From contig NC_134024.1 in assembly GCF_040712315.1 (NCBI RefSeq), forward strand, positions 23,820,658 to 23,884,657: a stretch of DNA of 64,000 nucleotides. The letters run 5' to 3'. A model generated the notes under the pieces. That model searched no databases. It worked only from the letters and a program-made list of their open reading frames with translations, and was not told the DNA's origin. The stretch is from Castanea sativa (Eukaryota; Streptophyta; Magnoliopsida; Fagales; Fagaceae). The position numbers and the translations under genes are program-made. Shown piece after piece: positions 36,934 through 50,439 of the stretch; the stretch's first letter is position 1; every line of letters begins with the position of its first letter.

Positions 36934-37090
36934 GAGTAATTCTTAGGTACTCCCGGAGCACGGAGAATGGTGCTCCCTCCTCTCACATTCATGGTGGGGT
37001 CTGCTTATTAAATTTATGGTGGGGTCTACCATGAATGTGAGAGAAGGGAACACCATTTCACTATATTCCGGGACTACCTAAGAATTTTCC
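36934..37090. mobile_element. 157-bp MULE-type MITE with 9-bp duplication
   Basis: AGTCATGAT is present at 36925-36933 and 37091-37099. The element between is almost fully self-complementary: left AATTCTTAGGTACTCCCGG and CACATTCATGGT pair with right ACCATGAATGTG and CCGGGACTACCTAAGAATT. A perfect 9-bp duplication plus long inverted repeats points to a Mutator-derived MITE. Confidence 0.88.
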
Positions 37091-37906
37091 AGTCATGATT
37101 CCATTTGCATTAAATTGAATGTGTGCTATATAATATCACTTTATTGTAAAATTCATATTAATTGGGACGTTAAGCTAATCTACATATTTCACTTGAGTTG
37201 TTAGCTTCCTTGCGTTAGGTTTTTTTTTTTTTTTTTGGGGGGGGGGGGGGATAAAATAGAGATATTTATAGATAAAAGAGTGAAGTGTATGTATAGAGTT
37301 TCACTTTAGATCAATATAGATGTTGAGTGGGTGATTTATTTTTTATTTTTAAATTAAATTCATGTCTATCGGTAAAACCACTTATTGTTGAATAAAGAAC
37401 TTAAATTCGAATGTTACTTACACTAAAAAGATGTCTATTGGTGTCTTAGTCTAATGGTAAATATCAATCATGATGGGTTTTGTCCAAATTAAAAGATTTT
37501 TGCATTTTTTGGACAAACAAATTAGCCCATTTCGATTTTGAACCACTCCCAATTATGCCCCGTAAATTTTTATTGCTACATCAGACTCTTTGAGATTTGG
37601 ATTAAAATGAAATAGTTAGGAATACTTTGAACAGAACCTTAACGATTCATTTGTAATCCAAATTTTAGGGAGTCAAATATAAAAATTGAAAACTTCTAAA
37701 CCAAATTATTATAGGGTCAAATCATAATAGGGAAAATTATACTACACCTAAAGAATTACACTTAATTTCTTTTAAAATAAAAAATAGGGGGACTACTTGA
37801 CAAATTACATAGTTTTTTTTTTTTTTTTTGATGAGAGACAAATTACATAGTTGTTTGGCTAAAAAATAAGAATGATGATACCAAAGGCCTTAAAATTCAA
37901 TATTGT
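37091..37906. other. Intergenic, nothing recognised
   Basis: No gene. T/G homopolymer patches at 37220-37250 and 37807-37829. Confidence 0.5.
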
Positions 37907-37919
37907 TAATAATGATCTT

Positions 37920-38089
37920 CTACCACCGCACACCCTTGGTGCGGTAGTCACTCCACAAGTATAAATGCTTGTGAAGTGTGGGGAGGGGCAAGGGCCAGGG
38001 TTCAAGTCTCTAAGAGGAAACTTCACACACATATACACTTATATTAGACTAGAGTAGAAATTCTATCTTGTATATATAAAAAAAAATAA
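37920..38089 (+). mobile_element. SINE (tRNA-derived), copy 2
   Basis: Same family as 28769-28957: ACCACCGCACAC, GGTGCGGTAGTCACTCC, GGGTTCAAGTCTC, ATTCTATCTTGT and an A-rich tail. It is flanked by an exact 13-bp duplication TAATAATGATCTT (37907-37919 and 38090-38102), diagnostic of LINE-mediated retroposition. Confidence 0.88.
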
Positions 38090-38102
38090 TAATAATGATC
38101 TT

Positions 38103-39386
38103 TTTTACTAGAAGAGTTAGAGTTCAAATCTCCACCTACTTTACAAATTAATTTTTTTTTAAAGAAAAATTAATATAGTGTTGATTTTCGAAATAAAATA
38201 AAATAATGTGTTGGTGAAAACTAATATAATATTGATTTCTGGCAACTACTCAGAGTCCTAGGGAAACAAAAATTAGTGAACCTTTTCTTTTCTTTTCTTT
38301 TCTTTTCTTTTTCTACTATATAATATAAAGCTTCATCAATAAAAATAATATTAGTATCATATAAATTAGCACAATTTATTCCGCAATTCATCCATATAAG
38401 GTATTCTGAGGAGTGGAAGTCGATTAGAGAAAAGAACATAAAGTGTGAGATGGCTGTGGTGTGGTGCCCCTCATAAATAATATATTTTATCCTATTTTTG
38501 CTTTTTTTTTTTTTTTAATATTTGATTTGTTAGTCAGAGTAAAGCTGGCAAGCTCATCATCCAGTCCACGTCATCAAGACGCGGCGAAACTGCCAACCCC
38601 TAATTTCGTGGAAAGCTATTGGCCGCGGCGCCTCGTCACAGCCTCCAATGTGTGTAAAATTACATTACCTTCCAAAAATACTTTCAAAGAATCAAATGCC
38701 ACGAGGAATAAAGTGATTGGCCGCTACTTATTTGGTCAAAGCTGACAGCATCATATGAACGGTCCAGATCTTTCCCAGCCATGGAAATGACTAGACACAC
38801 CACACCACCACCTTTGCTTTGTCTTCTCGAATTTATGCGGCTTCCAATTTGGATGGCTTTACTTACGTGATTCATCTTTTTTCCCTTTTCCACAAACAAA
38901 GAAAAAACTTACCACCCATAAAAACAAAAAAAAAAAAAACAAAAAACTACCAAACAAAAATCTATTAAATTCCCATATTTACCTCCACTTTTCTTCAATT
39001 TTTCGCAAATTTTTTTTAAAAAAAATTAAATGGAATCATTCTAAATATTTAATTGTTAAGTTTGAAACAATAATAACTAAACTAAAAACATATAATGAAT
39101 TCTAAATTTTGTAAATTTTGTCCATTCTTCATCATTATAAGATATAATGCTTGTGAGATATATTCTCTTCAAACTATTTCCTCTAATATTAGGTAACGAC
39201 TCCTCCCTTTCTCACGTTGCACTTCTGTTATAATTATAGTTAATTGATTAAATTTATCATTTATTAATAATTTAAATTTTTAGGAGAATTGATAATTTAA
39301 CATAATATCAAAATAAAATATCATGAGTTCAATCATTGTCTCGGATTTACCTCACTTAAAAAAGAAATTCTCACACTCTGTGCCCA
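38103..39386. other. GDH distal upstream region
   Basis: No gene supported. A (TTTTC)n tract lies at 38283-38311. A less A/T-rich segment at 38540-38660 contains CCACGTCA (38567), an ACGT-core motif of the type bound by bZIP factors, and GGCCGCGGCGCC. Its relation to the GDH gene 1.5 kb downstream is unproven. Confidence 0.4.
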
Positions 39387-39395
39387 TTTTAATAA

Positions 39396-39548
39396 GAGAA
39401 GTATTACATCAACAAAATTACATTAAGAGAAGTTGTTATTGGTTTTAATTTAAGTTTATAATTGAAATTTTTTCTTCCACTAACAACAACCAATAACAAT
39501 TTACCGCTTAGAATTTGTTGTAAAATTTTTATTAACATAGTATTTCTC
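39396..39548. mobile_element. MULE-type MITE (family M), copy 1
   Basis: 153 bp with inverted ends GAGAAGTATTACATCAACAAAATT and its mirrored partner ending TAGTATTTCTC. 9-bp flanks TTTTAATAA and TTTAAATAA match at 8 of 9 positions. Same family as 44845-45012 and 57513-57692. Confidence 0.75.
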
Positions 39549-39940
39549 TTTAAATAAAGTATAATCTAGAGTAAGAAATGAGTGTTAGAATTATGATTCA
39601 ATAGAGCGACAAGGACAGTAAATGTAGTTGTCTAGTTTTTCTTTTTTAAATATCTTTTTAAATGATGTGATTAGGATTTTAGAATTATTTTAAGCCATAA
39701 CAAAACATAACCAATAAATTTTATTAAAAAAAAAAAGGTTAAGACAAGGGCATTAGTGTAATGTGGAAAAATTATCTTGATAATGATCCAACTTGGAAGT
39801 TTAAGGCAACATCATCCAACAAGTAGTTGTCACCATATTTAGCTTTTCCTCTCTCTCTTTTAAACTCCTTGACCACTCACCAACTTCACACGCACACCCA
39901 TTGAACTAGTCTCTACACTTTTCCTTTCCAATCTATCTTT

Positions 39941-39955
39941 CTATATATATATATT
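39941..39955 (+). promoter_or_regulatory. TATA box of GDH
   Basis: CTATATATATATAT lies 170 bp upstream of the GDH ATG, followed by a CA and CT-rich leader (39970-40105). Spacing fits a transcription start near 39975-39990. Confidence 0.5.
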
Positions 39956-40063
39956 TCTCTATATTCCCACATTACACACACACACACATTCATTCTTTCT
40001 CAGTCCAAATTTCCTTCTTTTACTCTCTCACTATAACTCTTCTCTCCTTTCTTTCTTTCCTAG

Positions 40064-44323
<4,260 letters not shown>

Positions 44324-44835
44324 ATTGCTTCTTTTCAGTCTTCTGTTTTTTCCATTTCTCCTTTATCTTCAACCTTATCCCTATTCACAGCTGAAGAAAG
44401 TAAGCTTGGAAGCTATTCTTACACCCCGCTATCTAACAGATTTGTTAGACAACAGAAAATTATTACCAGCAATTTGTCTGAAGATGTGTTAGTCATTGTT
44501 ATTGTTGTTACGATTATCAATTTTGTTGGGGAATGAAATGCTATCTTGCATATTCCATTTGAAATCAACAGATTAATTTAAGTTTGGCCTTCAGCCACTA
44601 CTTGTGGTTCTTGATTTTCCAAAAAGTCTAATCATATCTGCACTTTTAATGGTGAATAATATGTGCTCTAGTTGATTGATTGTCAGGCTCTGTACTTGTT
44701 GGATTAAAGAATCATTTGCCATAGCTTTTTAAGTTACGAGACTTTTAAACACTGAACTTTGTTATCGGACTGAGATTCGATGCAATACCCACTGGGTGCA
44801 ATACCTCCCATCCCTCTCATAAAATTTTTTCACAT
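44324..44835. other. GDH 3' flank
   Basis: Presumed 3' UTR and downstream spacer. No clear polyadenylation site can be fixed by eye. Confidence 0.5.
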
Positions 44836-44844
44836 TTTAACTTT

Positions 44845-45012
44845 GAGAAATGCTATATTCATAACATTTTCACAACAAATCCTATATGACAAGTTTTATA
44901 GGTTGTTATTGATGGGGTAAAAAAGTAATTTCAATGATATTTTCAAATTAGAACAAATAACAACTAAACACTTATGATTTGTTGTAAAAATATTGTGAAT
45001 GTAGCACCTCTC
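44845..45012. mobile_element. MULE-type MITE (family M), copy 2
   Basis: 168 bp with ends GAGAAATGCTATATTCATAA and, on the complement, GAGAGGTGCTACATTCACAA, both followed by ACAACAAATC-like sequence. Exact 9-bp duplication TTTAACTTT at 44836-44844 and 45013-45021. Confidence 0.88.
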
Positions 45013-45021
45013 TTTAACTTT

Positions 45022-45441
45022 TTACCCTTTTACCTTTTTTCACCTTTTTAAGGGTTGAGATTAATGATGTGGCATCAAGCCATCAACACCATCCCATTTA
45101 GTCTTACTAGCGGCAACAAATCAGGGAATAAATGCAAGTAGTTTCATACCTGATAAAGGAAGCAACTTGTTCATACTTTCATTAAAGTCATACATACCAA
45201 TGTCCCAGATATTGCCAATTCTGTCAATTACTTGAAGTCTGAAAATTCACATGTAAATAGAATAGCTTGCCCATAACTTCACTGACAAAAACAGGGGAGG
45301 GAAGATAATCTTTTATATTTCAAAGCATGGGCTTCTTCCATACTTTCTATCTAGACCATTTTAAACAATAAAATAAGAAGGAAAGATACTAGATATGAAG
45401 ATATAGGCCAAAACAATAGCTAGAGGAAGAGCAATCTTAGA
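45022..45441. other. Upstream region of the LIL3-like pseudogene
   Basis: No gene. A/T-rich leader region. No convincing TATA box chosen. Confidence 0.4.
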
Positions 45442-46424
45442 ATGGCCATGGCTTCCATGGCCATTACTTCCTCATTGCATATAGCATCCTGCACACATCA
45501 TGTCATTAAGAAGCAACAGCCTCAATCGGGTACTGCACTCTCTTTGGGGTCAAAGCAGGTGGCAAATGTTGTTACACTGGATGTTGAAGGCCAAAAAGGT
45601 TATAACACAGCAGAACACCATGTGAAGTCTGCTTCATACAATGAAAAATCAAACAACGCCAAAGATGAGATGGAGCATGGTTCAGACACAGACAGCAGAC
45701 ATTGTGGTCCAAAGTTTGTCGATGAGCGATGGAAGAATGGGACATGGGATCTTAATATGTTTGTTCATGATGGGAAGATGGACTAGGATGGTGTCATTGT
45801 TGCAGGTACAGCTTCTCTCTTCCTCTCTGAGGTTCACAAGTAAAAATTATTCGGCATAAAAACACTAGAAACAAATATTGTTCACAGACTTCACTCATTG
45901 TTTGACATCCATTATGGCAAGGAAGGCTATACTAGTCACAAAGAAAATTGTCACAACCTCTTCTGCTCAAATATGTTTGGCAACATTACAATTTTGAGTT
46001 GTCCTGTAATATTCTGTTTAACATAAATATTGCAGACGCCCCATACAGATCAAGTCCACATGTAAATGATGCTATGCTTTTTGAATTGAAAACCTATTCT
46101 TTTACCAAGCAAACCTCTTCCTCTCTCATTAAAACCCTTTAGAAGGTGAGGGAAATGCTATGGAATATGGGTTTGAACTGTTATAAGCATCCTTGCTGAA
46201 AGATTATATTTGTGAATATTGAAAGAAAAAGTACTTGTAAACCGGTGGGTAATAACAGTCATATATACCTGCACCTGGAATCCTGAACTTCAGTTATACA
46301 TTCCCATATCATTAAAAGGCTGCAAAGGTTTATAAACGAGGGAAAATCTTGTTACACACTAGCAATTACATACTCCTTACATACTCCCTTTGAAATTGTG
46401 TTTTCAGCTCACATGGCATTGTGT

Positions 46425-47080
46425 CAGGGGCGTCGGGTGGGGGCGTCGGGGGGAAGTGCCCCCCTTGAACTTCTAAAAATTGCTCTAATAATACTACTAT
46501 ATTGTACAAAAATGTATTATTTGCGCCTTAAACAAAAGGATAACTAACTTTTTTTCTTTTTTTTTTTAATTACCACGACAGCTTCTCTTACACATAAATA
46601 GCCTACATTCCAACAACTCTTATATTAGAATAATGGTAGAAATGAAAAAATGATGTTTTATATCCATTGTTTTACTCGCTAGTGACCTTGTCATTGATCT
46701 TACCAATTACAATAACTACTGTTGAAAGAATTTTTTCAACAATAAACATAATTAATAATTGATTACACAATCCAATGAAATCTCAATAGATAAATGATTT
46801 CTTAGTCACATATATTGATAAAGATACATTCAAAACTATTGAGTATGAAGAAATCATGCAACGGTTTCAGCATATAAAAAATTATCGAGGGCAATTAAGT
46901 AAATCAAACTAGGTGTGAAAAAATAAATTAAAGTTTACATATTATGTATGAGAATTACATTAGCATATAGTTGGTTATTTACTTTGTTATTAATATTAAT
47001 TAATATTTTCAGATTAATTTCTTACTTTCAATTTTGTCTTTTAATCTTGTCCCCTGATCCAATTTCTGTCTCTGCCACTA
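46425..47080 (+). mobile_element. hAT element in intron 1 of the LIL3 pseudogene
   Basis: Exact 8-bp duplication CATTGTGT at 46417-46424 and 47081-47088. Ends CAGGGGCG and (complement) TAGTGGCAG. At about 46712-46910 the + strand still reads TTVERIFSTIN, then INDFLVTYIDKDTFKTIEYE and EEIMQRFQHIKNYRGQL with two stops: the C-terminal dimerisation region of a plant hAT transposase. It is therefore an internally deleted copy that kept the transposase 3' end. Confidence 0.88.
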
Positions 47081-47317
47081 CATTGTGTGTATGGTGAGTG
47101 TGCAATAGCGAGTGTATGATAATCATTACTCAATGAATAATAAGGCTAAGACCAAGTTCAACAAAACATATCTCTAAACATTTTGTATGTTTTATCTATG
47201 TTGGTCTTGTAGAAGCAAGGAGGAGGAAGTTCATTGAGTTGCATCCAAAAGCAGCCACAAACCAAGATCCAGTGCTCTTTAGGACTTCCATAATACCTTG
47301 GTGGGCATGGCTCGTGA

Positions 47318-48041
47318 CAAGGACGGAGCTACTCTTTGACCAGGGGGGGCCATGGCCCCCCTTGGATTTTGGGGAAAAAAAATTTCTATAGGTATAGGTA
47401 TATTTAATGTTAATGTTCAATTAGCCCAAAAGAATTAATCTCAGAGCTATGTTATGATCAGGGCCCTCAAAACACCCCATATATATGTTGTTTGCTATCT
47501 CATATGAGAAGATAAATTCAAAGATGAAGATGAGAGAAAATAATTTCTCATTGAATGAATAAGGAAAGTGCAGCTCTGCTTTTATATACAAGAAACAGAG
47601 CACTTGAATGAAACAAAATAATTTCTCATTTGGAACGCCAGGAACAGGTTCTGCTTTGAGGAAAAACAGTCCCAGCCAAAGGACATTCTTCAAGGTGCGT
47701 CAACTCTCTTACAGAACTATCAGCGTTGGAACAGAGACTTGGCCGAACCATGACAAGCAAATAAAAAAAGCTACGTGACCAGCCAATTGTTTGTAATGTT
47801 TCTTTTTTACTATTATACGGATACGTAACCCATTGGTCAAATGGGGTGGGCCTGTAATATTTTGGTCTTGTATACTCTCAGAGGGTGTTTTGCAAACCCT
47901 TTAATCAATAAAATTCTATCTTCACAGTAAAAAAAAACAAGCTTTTTAATTTTAACACAAATCAAGTTCAGGTACTGCACTTTTTGGGTTCTCAATATCA
48001 AAATTAGCCTAAATTCTCTCCCTTAATGACTAAAATATTGC

Positions 48042-48084
<43 letters not shown>

Positions 48085-48174
48085 AATATATATATATATA
48101 TATATGTAAATATATATTTATTAATTAAAGCCCAAACTTTGCCCCCCAAACCTTCGGCTTTGGCTCCGTCCCTG
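47318..48174. mobile_element. hAT element inserted in LIL3 exon 2
   Basis: 857 bp. Left end CAAGGACGGAGCTAC, right end on the complement CAGGGACGGAGCCAAAG. Target duplication GCTCGTGA (47310-47317) and GTTCGTGA (48175-48182) differs at one base. Removing the element and one copy restores the family reading through WAWLVRSYLPEA. Inside lies a LINE piece, about 47630-47935, reading WNARNRFCFEEKQSQPKDIL, with a tail CTTTAATCAATAAAATTC plus A-run. A long TA microsatellite is at 48045-48118. Confidence 0.92.
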
Positions 48175-48815
48175 GTTCGTGAGGTCCTATCTCCCAGAAG
48201 CCTGATAAGTGGTTATAACGAAACTTCTAGCACCTCTGGCCTTCGACTTTTCAATTCACTTCTGATAAATTACCACTTATCTTAAAAGTTTCAATTTCTT
48301 AGAAAATGATGAATTTAGTCAATCATTATTCTAACACCTCTCAACCCAGATCCACTAAAAAGTAAGACTCAACAAGTGAGCTTTTAAACCTTTTAAATGG
48401 AGGTTGAGTGAGACAGGATTCGAATTCAAGACCATGTGATAAATTATCACTTGTCTTAAAAGTTTAAACTCTTACAACATGAAAATTTTAGCCATTATTC
48501 TAAAAACTTCTTTGCATTACTACCTCTCACTTGCATCTTCTTGTAGGTCGAGCTGCAATGGTAGGATTCTTCATGGCATACTTAGTAGATGCATTAACAG
48601 GTCTTGATGTAGTAGGCCAAACTGGCAATTTCATATGCAAGGCAGGACTCTTTGTGACAGTAATCAGTGTGATACTTTTAAGACGAACAGAAGATTTTGA
48701 GAACCTGAAGAAGCTAGCTGATGAGGCTACCTTCTATGACAAGCAGTGGCAAGCATCATGGCAAGACCAAAATACAAGCACTGGTACTACGGAGCAAACT
48801 GGAAAGAAAACTTAG

Positions 48816-49578
48816 TTTGCCTTGTATAAATTTGATCTTTCACTGTGTTCAAAAAAAGTTAGGACTATGATAGGCACCGGATTTGCAAGTGAAGGAAAAG
48901 TGTATGATGATTGCATTGCGCATGTGGTAACTGTTTGTGTTCATTTGGCATTGCTGTAGGAAGTAGAGCTTTAAACCGTAGAATTTTAGTAGTAGAGCTA
49001 TATAAATATTTTAACGGTCCAAGTTATGATATTGCTGGTGTAGTGGTATAAGTACGTAGGCAGTCAAGTAAAGGACCTAAAAGTGGGGATGAAATATTAA
49101 TATATGGAGACATAAATGAGAAAGCATTGAAAGGGCCTAAGCAGTTTTATTCTCCTGCATACTAAATGGGTTCTAAGGAAAAATTATTGGCTCCAAAACT
49201 GAAGAATTGGATTTTGTTCGATTTCCTGGGCTACCTCTTGCAGTAGAGACGACGTGATAACCTATGAAGGACTAACGAGCCATCACAAAAAAAGTGTCTT
49301 TAACGTAGCATTGTATTAGTTTTAGGTAATCTTACTTCCCTTATTAATTGTAGTGGAATGCATGATTTAATATATTCTATATTTGGTTCTTTGTTTTTTC
49401 CAAGCCTCTGCCCCTCATGTTTGTTTGTCATTTTGTTTTTTATTATTTCATAGACAGTGGCTGATTCAGGAATTTTTTTCAGGTGGTCTTAAAATTCAAT
49501 TTCACAAGTTTTTATATTATAAAATCGTTGTGTAATATGATAGTTCACTATCAGTGTTATCTGCTACATCTTGTTTCA
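48816..49578. other. Intergenic, nothing recognised
   Basis: Former 3' UTR of the LIL3-like gene and spacer. No gene supported. Confidence 0.5.
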
Positions 49579-50206
49579 TAGGGGTGACAAAATTAGATGC
49601 AACCTGTGAACTCGACACGACACGACATGACACAAAATTAACTAGTTATGGGTTGAAGCTTAATGGGTTAGTGTCATATTTAGGTTGACATAACTGACCC
49701 ATTTAATAAAAAGGTTTGGTTAGTATCCAATCTATGGAACCTATTTGACTTGTCTTGTTTCAAGTTAGTGTTGAAGAATCTTGACCCGTTTAATATATGG
49801 GTAATGTTAGAGTTGAAGAATCTTAACCCATTTAATAAATATGTCGGGTTAGTGTTTGTTCGGGGGCCTTTTTCGGTTTGCTGGACCACGTGTGGTCCTT
49901 TGGAGGGGTGACCTTACTAGGCCCGGGTTCTTTTTGGGGAGTTGCATCCTGAAACTCAACATTGGGCCACGTGGTCCAACGGCTACCGGTATACCTTTTA
50001 TGCCTACCAAACCATTAAAGTCAAAGTCTAAGAATCACGATAACGGTTGAATAAATATGTAACATGTGCTTGATATAATAGGTTTGATTAGTAGTTGTAA
50101 CAACGGTTAAGATAAAGCAATATTTATTTAGAGGTAAAATAGTCATGTACTCAATAATGTAAATTTAAAGATAAGGAAGCAAAGTCACTTATGTTCGTAT
50201 AGTTTA

Positions 50207-50390
50207 TAGCCCAGCTGTGTAGCAACAATGAGCTGATCGAATTTCAGTAGACTGTCAGCGATAGAGGCTAGTTAAGTTTGCCCCTCCTTTGTATGATTTG
50301 TTGCCCAGCCGTGTAGCATCAGTGAGCTGATAGGATTATAGCAGAATGCCAGCGGTAGAGGCTAGTTAAGCTTGACCCTCTTATCATGCA
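50207..50390. repeat. ~90-bp sub-repeat inside the LTR-like unit
   Basis: Two direct copies (50207 and 50299 onward) of AGCCCAGCTGTGTAGC ... GAGCTGAT ... GCGATAGAGGCTAGTTAAG. A third, more diverged copy follows the hAT element at 54557-54735. Confidence 0.8.
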
Positions 50391-50439
50391 ATTTAAATGA
50401 GTTTAAGCCTTAGTTAATGATTGTAATGGTGGTTGGAAT

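Larger units (their letters stand above)
45442..48815 (+). pseudogene. LIL3: LIL3-like (light-harvesting-like protein 3) pseudogene
   Basis: LIL3 is a thylakoid protein with an LHC motif that holds geranylgeranyl reductase in chlorophyll and tocopherol synthesis. Exon 1 (45442-45805) gives a transit-peptide-like N-terminus (114 codons open from the ATG) and the family motif DERWKNGTWDLNMF. Exon 2 starts at 47213 (EARRRKFIELHP, then FRTSIIPWWAW) and resumes at 48183 (RSYLPEA). Exon 3 (48547-48815) gives GRAAMVGFFMAYLVDALTGL, a second membrane segment and ATFYDKQWQASW. Three lesions are visible. Codon 115 is TAG where the family has Trp in the KMDWDG motif. An 857-bp hAT element (47318-48174) splits exon 2. 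The codon after YLPEA is TGA. Splice sites otherwise fit. A working LIL3 must be elsewhere in the genome. Assignment to the family is firm; the timing of the lesions is unknown. Confidence 0.9.

Noticed and set aside
47310..48182. The exon 2 interruption of LIL3 as an ordinary intron
   Set aside because: It has terminal inverted repeats and an 8-bp target duplication, and no GT-AG borders at the junctions.
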